Positions 18,255-29,172 of a DNA stretch of 64,000 nucleotides are shown here, piece by piece. How positions within the stretch are numbered: the stretch's first letter is position 1; every line of letters begins with the position of its first letter. Below the pieces are notes generated by a model. It was given only the letters and a program-made list of their open reading frames with translations, was not told the DNA's origin and did no database searches. The DNA comes from Pectobacterium colocasium. GTDB lineage: Bacteria > Pseudomonadota > Gammaproteobacteria > Enterobacterales > Enterobacteriaceae. Position numbers and translations under genes: made by a program. The stretch covers positions 2,914,001 to 2,978,000 of the forward strand of contig NZ_CP084032.1 in the NCBI RefSeq assembly GCF_020181655.1. The letters run 5' to 3'.

Positions 18255-19085
18255 TTAAAACGTGATGCATTGACCACGCGTCAGCCAGGCCGCGACGAAC
18301 TCAGGCACGACGGTACTGGCGGGGCCGTAGATTTTTTCATCAAACTGGCTTTCTACCTGGCTGGGTTCCAGATTCAGTTCCAGCGTGTAGGCACCGTGCG
18401 AATGCGCCTCATGGACAAAGCCAGCAGCGGGATACACATGCCCCGATGTGCCAATCGCAATAAAATAATCTGCCTGCGACAGCGCATGGTAAATTTTGTC
18501 CATGTGCAGCGGCATTTCACCAAACCACACCACATGAGGACGTAAAGGCGCGGGAAACTGACAGCAGTGGCAACGTTCACCGACGGCAAGATCGTCCGTC
18601 CACTCAAAAATCTGCCCGCTTTGGCTACAGCGTATTTTCAGCAGCTCACCGTGCATATGAATGACGCGCTGGCTACCGGCACGTTCATGCAGGTTATCGA
18701 TGTTTTGCGTAATCAGCAGGAAGTTATCTTCCAGCATCGCTTCCAGATTCGCCAATGCCAGATGCGCGGCATTCGGCACAATTTCCGGCTGCTGTAGTTG
18801 ACGGCGACGGGCGTTATAAAATGCCTGCACCAGCTCAGGGTTACGCTGAAAACCTTCAGGCGTCGCGACATCTTCAACGCGATGTTCTTCCCATAGGCCA
18901 TCGGCCGCACGAAAGGTACGAATGCCCGACTCCGCTGAAATACCTGCCCCCGTCAGTACCACCACACGCGGTTTTTTCACTTCGCTTGCCGCCAGATAAT
19001 CACGATGGAAAATACGCGCACGAAGACGCTGTTGCCGCATACGCTTTCCCTTATGAAAACGCCCTAATCGTTGACGCGTATACAT
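18255..19085 (-). CDS. cobB: NAD-dependent protein deacylase (sirtuin)
   Basis: CobB removes acetyl and succinyl groups from Lys, using NAD+, and regulates enzymes such as acetyl-CoA synthetase. At 276 residues it is the long form, with a basic N-terminal extension ([26 protein letters not shown]) like the longer E. coli isoform. Sirtuin motifs: [31 protein letters not shown], the catalytic His in HMHGEL, four Zn Cys in RCSQSG and CHCCQF, and [16 protein letters not shown]. An internal start after the extension could give a short form. It follows nagK on the same strand, as in E. coli. Confidence 0.95.
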   Translation of the reverse strand: MYTRQRLGRFHKGKRMRQQRLRARIFHRDYLAASEVKKPRVVVLTGAGISAESGIRTFRAADGLWEEHRVEDVATPEGFQRNPELVQAFYNARRRQLQQPEIVPNAAHLALANLEAMLEDNFLLITQNIDNLHERAGSQRVIHMHGELLKIRCSQSGQIFEWTDDLAVGERCHCCQFPAPLRPHVVWFGEMPLHMDKIYHALSQADYFIAIGTSGHVYPAAGFVHEAHSHGAYTLELNLEPSQVESQFDEKIYGPASTVVPEFVAAWLTRGQCITF

Positions 19086-19096
19086 ACTTTCTCCAG

Positions 19097-20011
19097 CTAG
19101 TTATCCATTAAGTGTAGCAACGCCGCGCCACGTACGCCGCCCGCATCACCGTGACGCGCTTTCTCTATGCGTGGCAGTTTCGCAATCGGTAAAAGTCGTG
19201 CAGGAAGACGCGTTGGTAGAATTTGATAAATTTCATCAAAATTCGACAAACCGCCGCCCAGCACCAGCAAATGCGGATCGAACAGGGTCAACAGATTACC
19301 CAGACAGGCCGCCAATAAATCCATAAAGCGATCGACAAACTCCAGCGCTTTTTCCTCGCCGCCACGATAGTGTCGAATGATGGTCACGGCTGGCAGGGCT
19401 TCGCCATACAGATGTTCGTACAGCCACTCAAAACCGCGCCCGGAAATATAATTCTCAATACAGCCAAATTGCCCGCAGCCGCACTTCACGCGGGGAATGT
19501 CGGCACCGATGATATCCAACGCATCGGACGGCAGGCGGATATGGCCAAACTCACCGGCAATGCCGTTGCGCCCTTCAACCGGACGCCCGTTAATTACCAG
19601 ACCGCCCCCCAACCCCGTGCCCAGAATCATCCCCAACACGACAGGATACGAACGAAACTCCGCGTCCCAGGCTTCAGACAGTACAAAACAGTTGGCATCG
19701 TTGCTGAGGCGAACATCCCGCTGCAAACGCTGTGACAAATCCGTACGTAACGGCTTCCCCATCGCCGCAGGCAGGTTAGCGGTAAATAGCGTCCCTTCCC
19801 GCCCAGTCTGTACCCCCGGTACGCCGATACCGACCTTTCCTTGTACTCCGGTTTGTGCATCCGCTTCATGAACCAGATCAACCAGCGTGGTGAGCAACTC
19901 ATCATAATGATTGCGTGGGGTCGGCACCCGCTTTTGCCACACGTTGTTCAGCGCCGCATCGAACACGCCCAGCTCAATTTTCGTGCCGCCCATGTCAAAA
20001 CCGTAGTACAT
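19097..20011 (-). CDS. nagK: N-acetyl-D-glucosamine kinase
   Basis: NagK phosphorylates N-acetylglucosamine freed by cell-wall recycling to GlcNAc-6-phosphate. It is a ROK-family kinase of 304 residues: ATP loop [15 protein letters not shown] at the N-terminus, [16 protein letters not shown] with the catalytic Asp, the GEFGH segment, and the Zn motif [17 protein letters not shown]. It works in the same recycling pathway as nagZ at 33981-35009. It lies between lolE and cobB in the order lolC-lolD-lolE-nagK-cobB, with only 11 bp before cobB. Confidence 0.95.
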   Translation of the reverse strand: MYYGFDMGGTKIELGVFDAALNNVWQKRVPTPRNHYDELLTTLVDLVHEADAQTGVQGKVGIGVPGVQTGREGTLFTANLPAAMGKPLRTDLSQRLQRDVRLSNDANCFVLSEAWDAEFRSYPVVLGMILGTGLGGGLVINGRPVEGRNGIAGEFGHIRLPSDALDIIGADIPRVKCGCGQFGCIENYISGRGFEWLYEHLYGEALPAVTIIRHYRGGEEKALEFVDRFMDLLAACLGNLLTLFDPHLLVLGGGLSNFDEIYQILPTRLPARLLPIAKLPRIEKARHGDAGGVRGAALLHLMDN

Positions 20012-20094
20012 GACTGCTCCTTAGGGTGTGATCGCGTCTCACACGATAGGGACTATCCCCGTCATCTCTCAAGCCGCATGTGCGTTGGCTTGGC

Positions 20095-21342
20095 TTACTG
20101 TCCGCTCAGCACGCGGGCAGGGTCAATCCGGCTGGCGCGCCGTGCCGGATACCAACTGGCAATCAGGCTCAACACCAGTGAGGTTCCTAATACGATAAAG
20201 ACATCCATCAGGTGCAATTCCGACGGCAGAAAATCAATAAAATAGATATCACCAGACAGCAGTTTATGGCCAATAAGTGCTTCAATACCATGAATAATCG
20301 GGGTGAGTTGCAAGGTTGCGATCACACCGATCACCGCCCCAATCACGCTGCCCAGCAGCCCAGCCAATAACCCGTACCATACAAAGATAGACCGAATCAG
20401 CCCGTCTGACGCCCCCAGCGTACGCAGGACGGCGATATCGCTGCTTTTGTCCTTCACCGCCATCACCAGCGTTGAAACAATATTAAAACAGGCCACACCA
20501 ATCACCAGGATCATCGCCAGATACATGATAGTTCTCACCATCTGGATGTCTCGGTACATATAACCATAGGTGCCAATCCAACTGCGAATAGTGACATAGG
20601 CCTTTGTGACCATGCCCGCATCGCGCACCAGTTTATTGGCAGAAAAAACATCCTTAGCCTTGATCGCGATACCCGTTACGCTCTGTCCCATATCCAGATA
20701 CTGCTGGGCATCGGCAAGCGGAATCAGCGCCAGACCGTGATCGAGCTGGCCGCTCAGTTGTAAAATGCCACTGACGTGCAGCCGGATACGTTTAGGCTGC
20801 ATCAGCTTCATTTCCGGATCGCTGTTCGGGATCATCACCGTAACCCAATCCCCTTCAGCCACATTCAGCGCCTTTGCCACGCCTTGCCCAATAATGACCT
20901 GCTGTTCGCCCGCGCGGAACCGCTGCCAGGCATCATTAAGCACATAGTTGGGCAACGCGCTAAGACGTTTCTCCTGCTGCGGATCGACGCCTTTTACCTG
21001 AACCGCCTGAAGTTTGGCACCGTTCTCCAACAGCCCGGTGAAATTGATATAAGGCGCCGCGGCTGCCACGCCGGGCACCTGCTCTATTTTCGGCAGCATG
21101 TCCTGCCAGCCGTCAAAAGGCTGATTGACCGGTGCGATCTCACCGTGCGGCACCACGGCAAGAACGCGGTTATTCAGTTCACGCTCAAAGCCATTCATTG
21201 CGCTCAGGCCAAGAATCAGCACCGCGACGCCGAGGGCGATCCCCAGCGTCGAAATGACCGAAATCAGCGAAACCATGCCGCCACGCCGACGGCCACGGCT
21301 AAAGCGCAGGCCAATCAGCAACGAGAGCGGAGTAAATGTCAT
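20095..21342 (-). CDS. lolE: Lipoprotein-releasing ABC transporter, permease subunit LolE
   Basis: LolE pairs with LolC and two LolD subunits to extract outer-membrane lipoproteins from the inner membrane and load LolA. The 415-residue protein has one N-terminal helix, a large periplasmic domain and three C-terminal helices (FtsX/MacB-type), with the family opening [36 protein letters not shown]. LolE rather than LolC is indicated by length and by its position after lolD. Its ATG overlaps the lolD stop by four bases. Confidence 0.95.
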   Translation of the reverse strand: MTFTPLSLLIGLRFSRGRRRGGMVSLISVISTLGIALGVAVLILGLSAMNGFERELNNRVLAVVPHGEIAPVNQPFDGWQDMLPKIEQVPGVAAAAPYINFTGLLENGAKLQAVQVKGVDPQQEKRLSALPNYVLNDAWQRFRAGEQQVIIGQGVAKALNVAEGDWVTVMIPNSDPEMKLMQPKRIRLHVSGILQLSGQLDHGLALIPLADAQQYLDMGQSVTGIAIKAKDVFSANKLVRDAGMVTKAYVTIRSWIGTYGYMYRDIQMVRTIMYLAMILVIGVACFNIVSTLVMAVKDKSSDIAVLRTLGASDGLIRSIFVWYGLLAGLLGSVIGAVIGVIATLQLTPIIHGIEALIGHKLLSGDIYFIDFLPSELHLMDVFIVLGTSLVLSLIASWYPARRASRIDPARVLSGQ

Positions 21343-22046
21343 TGCCGCGCCCCCATCAGGGTCAGTTCCTGCTGCAACTGACCGTCGCGCATTTCCAGTT
21401 GGCGATTCAGTCGGCTAGCCAGTTGCAGATCGTGTGTCACCACCAGAAAAGCGGTGCCCTGCCGGACGTTCAGCTCTCCCAGTAGTTCAAAAATAGTATC
21501 CGCCGTGCGCTGATCGAGGTTACCCGTTGGTTCGTCCGCCAGCACCAGCGACGGGCTGTTAACCAGCGCTCTGGCGATGGCGACACGCTGCCGCTCACCG
21601 CCGGACAGCTCAGACGAACGGTGGTGGCTGCGCGCTTCCAGCCCGACAGCCGCCAGCATTTCGCGTGCTTTATCCTGCGCCTGCGATGTTGGCACTTTGC
21701 CAATCAGCAGCGGCATTGCGACGTTTTCCAACGCGGTAAAATCGGGTAGCAGGTGATGAAACTGATAAATGAAGCCCAGCTCGCGATTGCGCAAATCGGC
21801 TTTTGCCGCTGCCGAGAGCGTACCTAGCGGCTGACCTTTGAAGATGACTTCGCCTGACGTTGGCGTATCCAACCCGCCCAACATATGCAGTAGCGTACTT
21901 TTACCCGACCCCGAGCTCCCAACGATCGCCATCATCTCCCCGCACCCCATCTCGAAAGAGACATCGCGCAACACATCGGTAGACAGGTTGCCGTCCTGAT
22001 AGCGCTTGGACAGGTTATTACACTGCAATAACGGTAAATCACTCAT
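21339..22046 (-). CDS. lolD: Lipoprotein-releasing ABC transporter, ATPase LolD
   Basis: LolD supplies energy for lipoprotein release by LolCE. The start at 22046 (MSDLPLLQC) gives 235 residues; a longer frame to 22115 would run into the end of lolC and has no family support. Walker [10 protein letters not shown], the LolD-type segment [16 protein letters not shown], the signature [15 protein letters not shown], Walker [13 protein letters not shown] and the switch His in VVTHDLQLA are all present. It overlaps lolC by eight bases and lolE by four. Confidence 0.96.
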   Translation of the reverse strand: MSDLPLLQCNNLSKRYQDGNLSTDVLRDVSFEMGCGEMMAIVGSSGSGKSTLLHMLGGLDTPTSGEVIFKGQPLGTLSAAAKADLRNRELGFIYQFHHLLPDFTALENVAMPLLIGKVPTSQAQDKAREMLAAVGLEARSHHRSSELSGGERQRVAIARALVNSPSLVLADEPTGNLDQRTADTIFELLGELNVRQGTAFLVVTHDLQLASRLNRQLEMRDGQLQQELTLMGARQ

Positions 22047-23241
22047 AACGTAAAGCCTCAGCGGGTTGAACGGCGGCAGCGCGCCATGACGGGTAAAGTG
22101 TCGATAAGAGGGCAATCACCATCGCGGAAATGGCGATAGTCACCACCTGCGCGGGGTCAATATCCACTGGCAACGCGGCACCATCCAGCAATACGCCCAA
22201 TATTGGCATCAGCGTATTCAGTTGGCTGACCAATAGCGTTCCCAGCAATGCCCCTAACAACGCGCCAATCACGCCAGCGCTGCCCCCCTGCACCATAAAC
22301 ACCGCCATAATCTGGCGTTGAGTCAGCCCCTGCGTTTGCAAAATGGCGACTTCACCCTGTTTTTCCATCACCAGTAAACCCAGCGAGGTAATAATATTGA
22401 AAGCGGCCACCGCCACGATCAGGCTGAGCAACAGCCCCATCATGTTTTTCTCCATACGCACGGCCTGAAAGAGTTCGCCTTTACGTTCGCGCCAGTCTTT
22501 CCAGACCGTGCCTTCCGGCAGCGTTTGCGTGCTCAGCGTATCAACCGACAGCGGCTTTTCCAGCCACAGACGCCAGCCGGTAATGTCGTTCGCCGGGTAG
22601 CGCATCAAGCGAGAGGCATCCTGCTGGTTCACCAGCAGTTGGTAGCTATCCACTTCGCTGTTCGCGGCAAAGGTGCCAGCAACGGTGAAGATACGCTGGC
22701 TGGGAATACGCCCCATCGGCGTCAGTTGGCTGGCGCTCGTCACCATCATGCGAATCTGATCGCCCGCTTTGACCCCCAGTTGTTCGGCCAGTTTCTCGCC
22801 CAAAATGGCCTGATATTGACCGGATTGCAGTTGCTGCTGTTTGACATTAACCAGATAACGCGACAGCGGTTCCTGCTCGTCAGGATCAATCCCTAACATC
22901 ACGCCTACGGCGACGCTACGGGCGCTTTGCAGCACCACATCACCCGTCGTCAACGGCGCAATGCGCGTCACGCCTTCCAGCGAGTCTAAGGAGGAAGCAG
23001 GAATCAACGCCGGGTTCAGCGAACCTTGCGGCGTAGTGATGACCGCCTGAGGCATCACGCCCAGAATATTGCCCTCCAGTTCGCGCTCGAAGCCATTCAT
23101 CACGGAAAGCACGGTGACCAGCGCCATCACGCCCAGCGTGATACCAATGGCGGATAACCAGGAGACAAACCGGCCGAAGCGGTCTGATGCGCGCCCACGC
23201 ATGTAGCGTAGGCCAATAAATAAAGCGACAGGTTGATACAT
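22039..23241 (-). CDS. lolC: Lipoprotein-releasing ABC transporter, permease subunit LolC
   Basis: LolC is the permease that recruits the chaperone LolA. The 400-residue protein opens with [51 protein letters not shown], covering the first helix, then a periplasmic domain and three C-terminal helices from [24 protein letters not shown] onward. It is first in the lolCDE operon, divergent from mfd, with about 140 bp between the two starts for both promoters. Confidence 0.95.
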   Translation of the reverse strand: MYQPVALFIGLRYMRGRASDRFGRFVSWLSAIGITLGVMALVTVLSVMNGFERELEGNILGVMPQAVITTPQGSLNPALIPASSLDSLEGVTRIAPLTTGDVVLQSARSVAVGVMLGIDPDEQEPLSRYLVNVKQQQLQSGQYQAILGEKLAEQLGVKAGDQIRMMVTSASQLTPMGRIPSQRIFTVAGTFAANSEVDSYQLLVNQQDASRLMRYPANDITGWRLWLEKPLSVDTLSTQTLPEGTVWKDWRERKGELFQAVRMEKNMMGLLLSLIVAVAAFNIITSLGLLVMEKQGEVAILQTQGLTQRQIMAVFMVQGGSAGVIGALLGALLGTLLVSQLNTLMPILGVLLDGAALPVDIDPAQVVTIAISAMVIALLSTLYPSWRAAAVQPAEALRYE

Positions 23242-23383
23242 GAAATCCGTCTGGATAAGGTTGCCAAAGCAAAGTGATCAAGGATAATAAAGGGTAGTAC
23301 TGCTTTATGGAACCCTAACACCCTCACTCTACGGCTTTTTCTTATTCCTGGCCGGATGCAGGGAGGCGAGACCCGATAATCAG

Positions 23384-26300
23384 ATGATGCCTGAAAATTA
23401 CCGTTATTCGCTGCCATCAAAAGCCGGTGAGCAGCGCCTGCTGGGCCAGTTAACCGGCGCTGCCTGCGCCGTTGAATGTGCAGAAATTATTGAACGCCAC
23501 GCTGGGCTGGTGGTACTTATCGCCCCTGATATGCAAAACGCCCTGCGCTTACGCGATGAGATTCAGCAATTTACCGACCAGCACGTCACTACGCTACCTG
23601 ACTGGGAAACGCTGCCCTACGATAGTTTTTCTCCGCATCAGGAAATTATTTCGACCCGCCTTTCCACCCTGTACCAACTTCCCAACATGACACGCGGCGT
23701 TCTGATACTGCCGGTCAACACGCTGATGCAGCGCGTTTGTCCGCACAGTTTCCTGCACGGCCATGCGCTGGTGTTGAAAAAAGGCCAGCGTCTTTCGCGC
23801 GATAAGCTGCGTTCACAGTTGGAGCAGGCGGGCTACCGCAGTGTCGATCAGGTCATGGAACACGGTGAATATGCCACGCGCGGCGCACTGCTGGATCTGT
23901 TCCCCATGGGGAGCGAAGAGCCCTACCGTATTGATTTCTTTGATGATGAGATCGACAGCCTGCGTCTGTTCGATGTGGATACACAGCGCACGCTGAATGA
24001 AGTGCCGCACATTAATCTGCTGCCTGCCCACGAGTTCCCGACGGATAAAGCCGCCATCGAGCTTTTTCGCAGCCAGTGGCGCGAACAGTTTGAGGTACGG
24101 CGCGACGCCGAGCACCTTTACCAACAGGTCAGCAAAGGCGTCTGGCCCGCGGGGATCGAATACTGGCAGCCGTTATTCTTTGGCGAACCGCTGCCGTCGC
24201 TGTTCAGCTACTTCCCGGACAATACGCTGATCGTCAATACCGGCAATATCGAACAGAGCGCCGAGCGCTTCTGGCTGGATATTCAGCAGCGTTTTGAAAG
24301 CCGCCGTGTCGATCCCATGCGTCCGCTGCTGCCGTCAGACTCACTCTGGTTACGAGTAGATGGCCTGTTCACGGAGCTGAAAGCGTGGCCGCGCGTGCAG
24401 TTGAGAACTGATACGCTGCCGGAAAAAGCCGCCAACGTGAATCTTGCCTATCTGCCGCTGCCGGAACTGGCGATTCAGCATCAGCAAAAATCCCCGTTAG
24501 ATGCGCTGCGCCGCTTTATCGAACAGTCCGACGGTCAGGTCATTTTCTCCGTTGAGAGTGAAGGCCGTCGCGAAACGCTCCAGGAACTGCTGGCACGCAT
24601 CAAACTGAACCCTACGCTCATCAGCACGTTGGAGCAGGCGCAGGAGCGTGGCACTTACCTGATCATCGGCGCCAGTGAGCACGGTTTTATCGACACGCTG
24701 CGCCAGCGGGCCTTAATCTGCGAAAGCGATCTGCTGGGCGAACGCGTCAGCCGCCGCCGTCAGGATAATCGCCGCACGATCAATACCGATACGCTGATCC
24801 GCAATCTGGCGGAGCTGCGGCCGGGGCAACCCGTTGTCCATCTCGAACATGGCGTTGGCCGCTATGCCGGGTTGACCACGTTGGAAGCCGGTGGCATCAA
24901 AGCCGAATACCTGATTTTGACCTATTCGGGCGAGGACAAGCTGTATGTCCCCGTTTCCTCACTGCATTTGATCAGCCGCTACGCAGGCGGTGCCGATGAG
25001 AATGCGCCGCTGCATAAACTGGGTGGCGATGCGTGGTCGCGCGCACGGCAAAAAGCAGCAGAAAGAGTGCGCGATGTCGCCGCCGAACTGTTGGATGTTT
25101 ATGCGCAACGCGCGGCGAAAAGCGGTTTTGCCTTTAAGCATGATAAAACGCAATATCAGCTTTTCTGCGAAAGTTTCCCCTTCGAGACCACGCCCGATCA
25201 GGCGCAGGCTATCAACGCCGTGTTGAGCGATATGTGCCAGCCGCTGGCGATGGACCGTCTGGTGTGTGGCGATGTCGGCTTTGGTAAAACCGAAGTGGCA
25301 ATGCGCGCCGCGTTTCTGGCGGTTGAAAACCATAAGCAGGTTGCCGTTCTGGTACCGACAACGCTGTTGGCTCAGCAGCATTTTGACAACTTCCGCGATC
25401 GCTTTGCCAACTGGCCGGTAAAGATTGAAATGATCTCCCGCTTCCGTAGCGCCCGTGAGCAAACTCAGGTGCTGGAAGAAACGCAGGAAGGCAAAGTCGA
25501 TATTCTGATCGGTACCCATAAGCTATTGCAGAGCGACGTGCGCTGGCGCGACTTAGGGCTGCTGATTGTGGACGAAGAACACCGCTTTGGCGTGCGTCAC
25601 AAAGAACGTATCAAAGCAATGCGGGCGAATGTCGATATCCTGACGCTCACCGCCACGCCAATTCCGCGTACGCTCAACATGGCGATGAGCGGGATGCGCG
25701 ATCTGTCAATTATCGCCACGCCCCCTGCCCGTCGTTTGGCGGTGAAAACGTTCGTGCGCGAATATGACAATCTGGTGGTGCGCGAAGCCATCCTGCGTGA
25801 AATTCTACGCGGAGGTCAGGTGTATTACCTTTATAACGATGTCGAAAATATTGAGAAAGCCACCCAGCGACTGGCGGAGCTGGTGCCGGAAGCGCGCATC
25901 GCTATCGGCCACGGTCAGATGCGTGAACGCGAGCTGGAGCGAGTCATGAACGACTTCCACCATCAGCGTTTTAACGTGCTGGTGTGTACCACCATCATCG
26001 AAACCGGGATCGACATCCCGAGCGCCAACACCATCATCATCGAGCGTGCCGACCATTTCGGTCTGGCACAGTTGCACCAGTTGCGCGGTCGCGTCGGACG
26101 TTCCCACCATCAGGCTTATGCCTATCTGCTGACGCCAAACCCCAAAGCGATGAGCACCGATGCGCAGAAACGTCTGGAAGCGATCGCCTCACTGGAAGAC
26201 CTCGGTGCCGGTTTTGCACTGGCCACGCACGATCTGGAAATCCGTGGCGCAGGCGAACTGCTCGGAGAAGACCAGAGCGGGCAGATGACCAGCGTCGGTT

Positions 26301-26836
26301 TCTCACTGTATATGGAACTACTGGAAAGCGCCGTCGATGCGCTGAAAGCAGGCCGGGAGCCGTCGCTGGAAGATTTGATCAACAGCCAGACCGACGTCGA
26401 ATTACGGTTGCCTGCCCTGCTGCCCGACGATTTCATTCCCGACGTCAATACGCGGCTGTCGCTGTACAAACGTATTGCCAGCGCGAAAACCGCCGACGAA
26501 CTGGATGAATTGAAGGTCGAACTGATCGATCGTTTCGGTCTCCTTCCCGATGCCAGCCGCTATCTGTTGCAGATTGCCGCCCTGCGCCAGCAGGCACAGG
26601 CGCTGGGTATTCGCCGTATTGAAGGCAATGAGAAAGGTGGATTTATCGAATTCAGTGAGCAAAATCGCGTTGATCCGTCTCACCTCATCGGTCTGTTACA
26701 GCGCGATCCGGGCACCTACCGCCTTGATGGCCCAACTCGCCTGAAATTCATGAAGGATTTGAGCGATCGCCCAAAACGCATTGAATTCATCGGTTCGCTG
26801 CTGGGAAATATGGCGCAGCATACGCTGGCGGCGTAA
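23384..26836 (+). CDS. mfd: Transcription-repair coupling factor
   Basis: Mfd removes RNA polymerase stalled at DNA lesions and recruits UvrA. It has 1150 residues (1149 if the second ATG is used). Domains in order: a UvrB-like N-terminal module (QRLLGQLTGAACAVECAEI), the RNA polymerase interaction domain near VVHLEHGVGRYAGLTTLE, the RecG-like translocase with Walker A GDVGFGKTEVAMRAAF, DEEHRFG, TATPIPRTLNMA and TGIDIPSANTIIIERADHFGLAQLHQLRGRVGRS, and a C-terminal UvrA-masking domain. It is divergent from lolC. No Phe/Asn substitution or break is apparent. Confidence 0.97.
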   Translation: MMPENYRYSLPSKAGEQRLLGQLTGAACAVECAEIIERHAGLVVLIAPDMQNALRLRDEIQQFTDQHVTTLPDWETLPYDSFSPHQEIISTRLSTLYQLPNMTRGVLILPVNTLMQRVCPHSFLHGHALVLKKGQRLSRDKLRSQLEQAGYRSVDQVMEHGEYATRGALLDLFPMGSEEPYRIDFFDDEIDSLRLFDVDTQRTLNEVPHINLLPAHEFPTDKAAIELFRSQWREQFEVRRDAEHLYQQVSKGVWPAGIEYWQPLFFGEPLPSLFSYFPDNTLIVNTGNIEQSAERFWLDIQQRFESRRVDPMRPLLPSDSLWLRVDGLFTELKAWPRVQLRTDTLPEKAANVNLAYLPLPELAIQHQQKSPLDALRRFIEQSDGQVIFSVESEGRRETLQELLARIKLNPTLISTLEQAQERGTYLIIGASEHGFIDTLRQRALICESDLLGERVSRRRQDNRRTINTDTLIRNLAELRPGQPVVHLEHGVGRYAGLTTLEAGGIKAEYLILTYSGEDKLYVPVSSLHLISRYAGGADENAPLHKLGGDAWSRARQKAAERVRDVAAELLDVYAQRAAKSGFAFKHDKTQYQLFCESFPFETTPDQAQAINAVLSDMCQPLAMDRLVCGDVGFGKTEVAMRAAFLAVENHKQVAVLVPTTLLAQQHFDNFRDRFANWPVKIEMISRFRSAREQTQVLEETQEGKVDILIGTHKLLQSDVRWRDLGLLIVDEEHRFGVRHKERIKAMRANVDILTLTATPIPRTLNMAMSGMRDLSIIATPPARRLAVKTFVREYDNLVVREAILREILRGGQVYYLYNDVENIEKATQRLAELVPEARIAIGHGQMRERELERVMNDFHHQRFNVLVCTTIIETGIDIPSANTIIIERADHFGLAQLHQLRGRVGRSHHQAYAYLLTPNPKAMSTDAQKRLEAIASLEDLGAGFALATHDLEIRGAGELLGEDQSGQMTSVGFSLYMELLESAVDALKAGREPSLEDLINSQTDVELRLPALLPDDFIPDVNTRLSLYKRIASAKTADELDELKVELIDRFGLLPDASRYLLQIAALRQQAQALGIRRIEGNEKGGFIEFSEQNRVDPSHLIGLLQRDPGTYRLDGPTRLKFMKDLSDRPKRIEFIGSLLGNMAQHTLAA

Positions 26837-26855
26837 GCCGTTTTCACGATAAAAA

Positions 26856-26875
26856 CGGGAACCTACGGGTTCCCG
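26856..26875. terminator. UACG-tetraloop hairpin after mfd
   Basis: CGGGAACC (26856-26863) pairs perfectly with GGTTCCCG (26868-26875) around the stable tetraloop TACG. On the plus strand it lacks a T-tract, while on the minus strand it is followed by a run of T residues (AAAAA at 26851-26855 on plus). It could end mfd transcription weakly, or stop antisense transcription entering mfd. Confidence 0.6.
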
Positions 26876-27051
26876 CCTCGTCAGCAAACATATCTCTTTC
26901 ACTTCATCCGCCTTTACAAGCACCGCCGTAACGCAGTAAAGTCGCCACCTTTTTTTATGGCCTGCCATCCTTGGTGGCCACCCTTCTGGGCCGTCGCAGG
27001 TGCGACGTTAAAAATTTCTCCCGAAAATTTTTTATGGCATGGGGCACGACG

Positions 27052-28404
27052 ATGTTTATCGGTTTTGACTACGGCACGGCGAACTGTTCCGTGGCAGTGA
27101 TGGATTCAGGTACACCACGGCTCCTGTCGCTGGAAAAGGATTCGCCTTATCTTTCCTCTCTGCTGTGCGCACCTGTGCGTGAAGCCGTCAGCGAGTGGTT
27201 ATGGCGGCACCATCAGGTCAACGCAGAGGGCGAGAACGCGCTGCTGCTCAAGCGCGCCATCAGCTACAACCGCGAAGAAGATATTCGCGTGCAGCCTGAT
27301 AGCGTGAAGTTCGGGCGCGAGGCGTTACGCCACTATATGGATGACCCGGAAGAGACCTGGTTCGTTAAATCGCCGAAGTCCTTCCTCGGGGCTGTCGGCC
27401 TGAAAGCGCAGCAGATTGCACTGTTTGAAGATCTGGTTTGCGCCATGATGCTGCATATCCGCACGCAGGCAGAAAGCCAGCTTGACCAGCCTATTCGTCA
27501 GGCCGTGATCGGTCGTCCGATTAACTTCCAGAGTATCGGCGGGGAAGAAGCTAACCAGCAGGCGCAAGGGATTTTAGATCGCGCGGCACATCGCGCCGGA
27601 TTTGAAGACGTTGTCTTTCAGTTTGAACCCGTCGCTGCCGGACTGGATTTTGAATCGACATTGACGAAAGAAACACGCGTGCTGGTCGTGGATATCGGCG
27701 GCGGAACCACCGACTGCTCCATGCTGCTTATGGGGCCAGAGTGGCATAAGCAGCAAGAACGCGCACAAAGTCTGTTAGGGCACAGCGGCTGCCGCGTCGG
27801 CGGTAACGATCTAGACATCATGCTGGCGTTCAAACAGCTGATGCCGCTGCTTGGCATGAATAGCGAGACAGAAAAAGGCATCGCCCTGCCGATCATGACC
27901 TGGTGGAATGCCGTTGCGATTAACGATATTCCGGCACAAAAAGAGTTTCATAGCCCCGCCAGCCGCACATTAATCAATGAAATGATCCGCGATGCACGCC
28001 AGCCTGAGCAGGTAAAAAGACTGCTGACGGTATGGCAACAGCGCCTGAGCTACCGTCTGATTCAGGTGGCGGAAGAGAGCAAAATTGCGCTGTCCAATCA
28101 AGCGGAAACGGCAGCCGATTTACACTTTATCGAATCGGGTCTGGCGACACGCATTCATGCGGATGAGCTCAACGTCGCAATCGATAATCCTCTGAGCCGC
28201 ATTCAGCAGCAGGTAACGCTGGCGTTAGAAACCAGCCAAACTCGCCCGGAAGTGATCTACCTGACTGGCGGTAGCGCCCGCTCTCCTCTGCTGCGTCAGG
28301 CTATTCAACAACTGCTTCCAGATATTCCTATCGCCAGCGGCAACGACTTTGGTTCCGTTACCGCCGGTCTGGCGCGCTGGGCAGAGATCATTTTTCGTGG
28401 CTAA
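27052..28404 (+). CDS. yegD: Hsp70-family chaperone-like ATPase YegD
   Basis: This 450-residue protein has the actin-like ATPase fold of Hsp70 (phosphate loops MFIGFDYGTANCSVAVM and LVVDIGGGTTDCSML, and the adenosine segment IYLTGGSARSPLL) but lacks a full substrate-binding and lid domain. The role in the cell is not established to my knowledge. The start at 27052 gives the same length as E. coli YegD; upstream in-frame starts would add 27 residues of non-conserved sequence. It follows mfd with 215 bp between, and is convergent with the TetR gene. Confidence 0.92.
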   Translation: MFIGFDYGTANCSVAVMDSGTPRLLSLEKDSPYLSSLLCAPVREAVSEWLWRHHQVNAEGENALLLKRAISYNREEDIRVQPDSVKFGREALRHYMDDPEETWFVKSPKSFLGAVGLKAQQIALFEDLVCAMMLHIRTQAESQLDQPIRQAVIGRPINFQSIGGEEANQQAQGILDRAAHRAGFEDVVFQFEPVAAGLDFESTLTKETRVLVVDIGGGTTDCSMLLMGPEWHKQQERAQSLLGHSGCRVGGNDLDIMLAFKQLMPLLGMNSETEKGIALPIMTWWNAVAINDIPAQKEFHSPASRTLINEMIRDARQPEQVKRLLTVWQQRLSYRLIQVAEESKIALSNQAETAADLHFIESGLATRIHADELNVAIDNPLSRIQQQVTLALETSQTRPEVIYLTGGSARSPLLRQAIQQLLPDIPIASGNDFGSVTAGLARWAEIIFRG

Positions 28405-28446
28405 GCCAGAGAAAAGTTGTGCTTCATAAGGTAACGATGTCACCGA

Positions 28447-29037
28447 TTATCGTGGCGTGATCAACAGCCCACGCAGTAATAACTCCAGCGCGGCAAGGCC
28501 TTGTGCCAGCCGCGCATTACCATCCTCTCCGTCCGCAATCCAGAACGCTGCTTCAGCGAGACTGCCGTAAATTAACGATGCCAACGCCTGTGGATCGGCT
28601 TCAGCCACTACGCCCTGCCGGATAAGGTTATCGATCAGCCGCTGCATCGACTCAACGCAATGACGCTGTGAATCTGGCGAGGCACCGCCCAGAATTGCAC
28701 GCGCATCGCGCAATACAATCCGCTGAATCTCCGGTTCCAGCGCCATTTCCAGATAGGCGCGGCAACGACGCCGAAAACCGTCCCAGGCATCCTCAGCGGT
28801 GTCGGAAATGACTTGCAGTCGTTCATCCATTTCGGCATCGATCTGTTCCACCACCGCCGCCAACAGCCCTTTCTTGTCACCAAAATGGTGATAAAGCGCC
28901 CCACGGGTCAGGCTCGCCTGCGCGGTGAGATCGTCCATTGAGGTATCAGCATAGCCGCGTTCGCTGAAGACCTTACGGGCGGTCGCCAGCAGCGTAGCGC
29001 GGGTTTCTTCCATTTCAGCACGGGTACGACGAACCAT
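28447..29037 (-). CDS. TetR/AcrR family transcriptional repressor
   Basis: The 197-residue protein has an N-terminal TetR helix-turn-helix (ATLLATARKVFSERGYADTSMDDLTAQASLTRGALYHHFGDKKGLLAAVV) and a divergent ligand-binding C-terminal domain of the MAATS-type/AcrR length. The ATG at 29037 is preceded by AAAGGAG at good spacing; the GTG two codons upstream is less well placed. It is divergent from an MFS transporter gene, with three operator-like palindromes between. By analogy it represses the transporter and itself, and is released by a transported compound. The ligand is unknown. Confidence 0.9.
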   Translation of the reverse strand: MVRRTRAEMEETRATLLATARKVFSERGYADTSMDDLTAQASLTRGALYHHFGDKKGLLAAVVEQIDAEMDERLQVISDTAEDAWDGFRRRCRAYLEMALEPEIQRIVLRDARAILGGASPDSQRHCVESMQRLIDNLIRQGVVAEADPQALASLIYGSLAEAAFWIADGEDGNARLAQGLAALELLLRGLLITPR

Positions 29038-29050
29038 CGCCACTCCTTTA

Positions 29051-29119
29051 CATACACAACGTATGATTATTTACATTCACTTCGTATGAATATATGTTTT
29101 TATTCATACGCCATGTATG
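29051..29119. promoter_or_regulatory. Three CATAC-N5-GTATG operator-like palindromes
   Basis: Palindromes of the form CATAC-N5-GTATG occur at 29051-29065 (perfect), 29074-29088 (CATTC-N5-GTATG, one mismatch) and 29105-29119 (perfect). A larger inverted repeat, CGTATGAAT (29083-29091) and ATTCATACG (29102-29110), is nested among them. They fill the gap between the divergent TetR and MFS genes and are the obvious candidates for the repressor's binding sites. Confidence 0.78.
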
Positions 29120-29172
29120 TATTTTCGCTGTGCCGCGAGGAAGTGGCAAGCGGATTCACTTTGGAGAACGAG

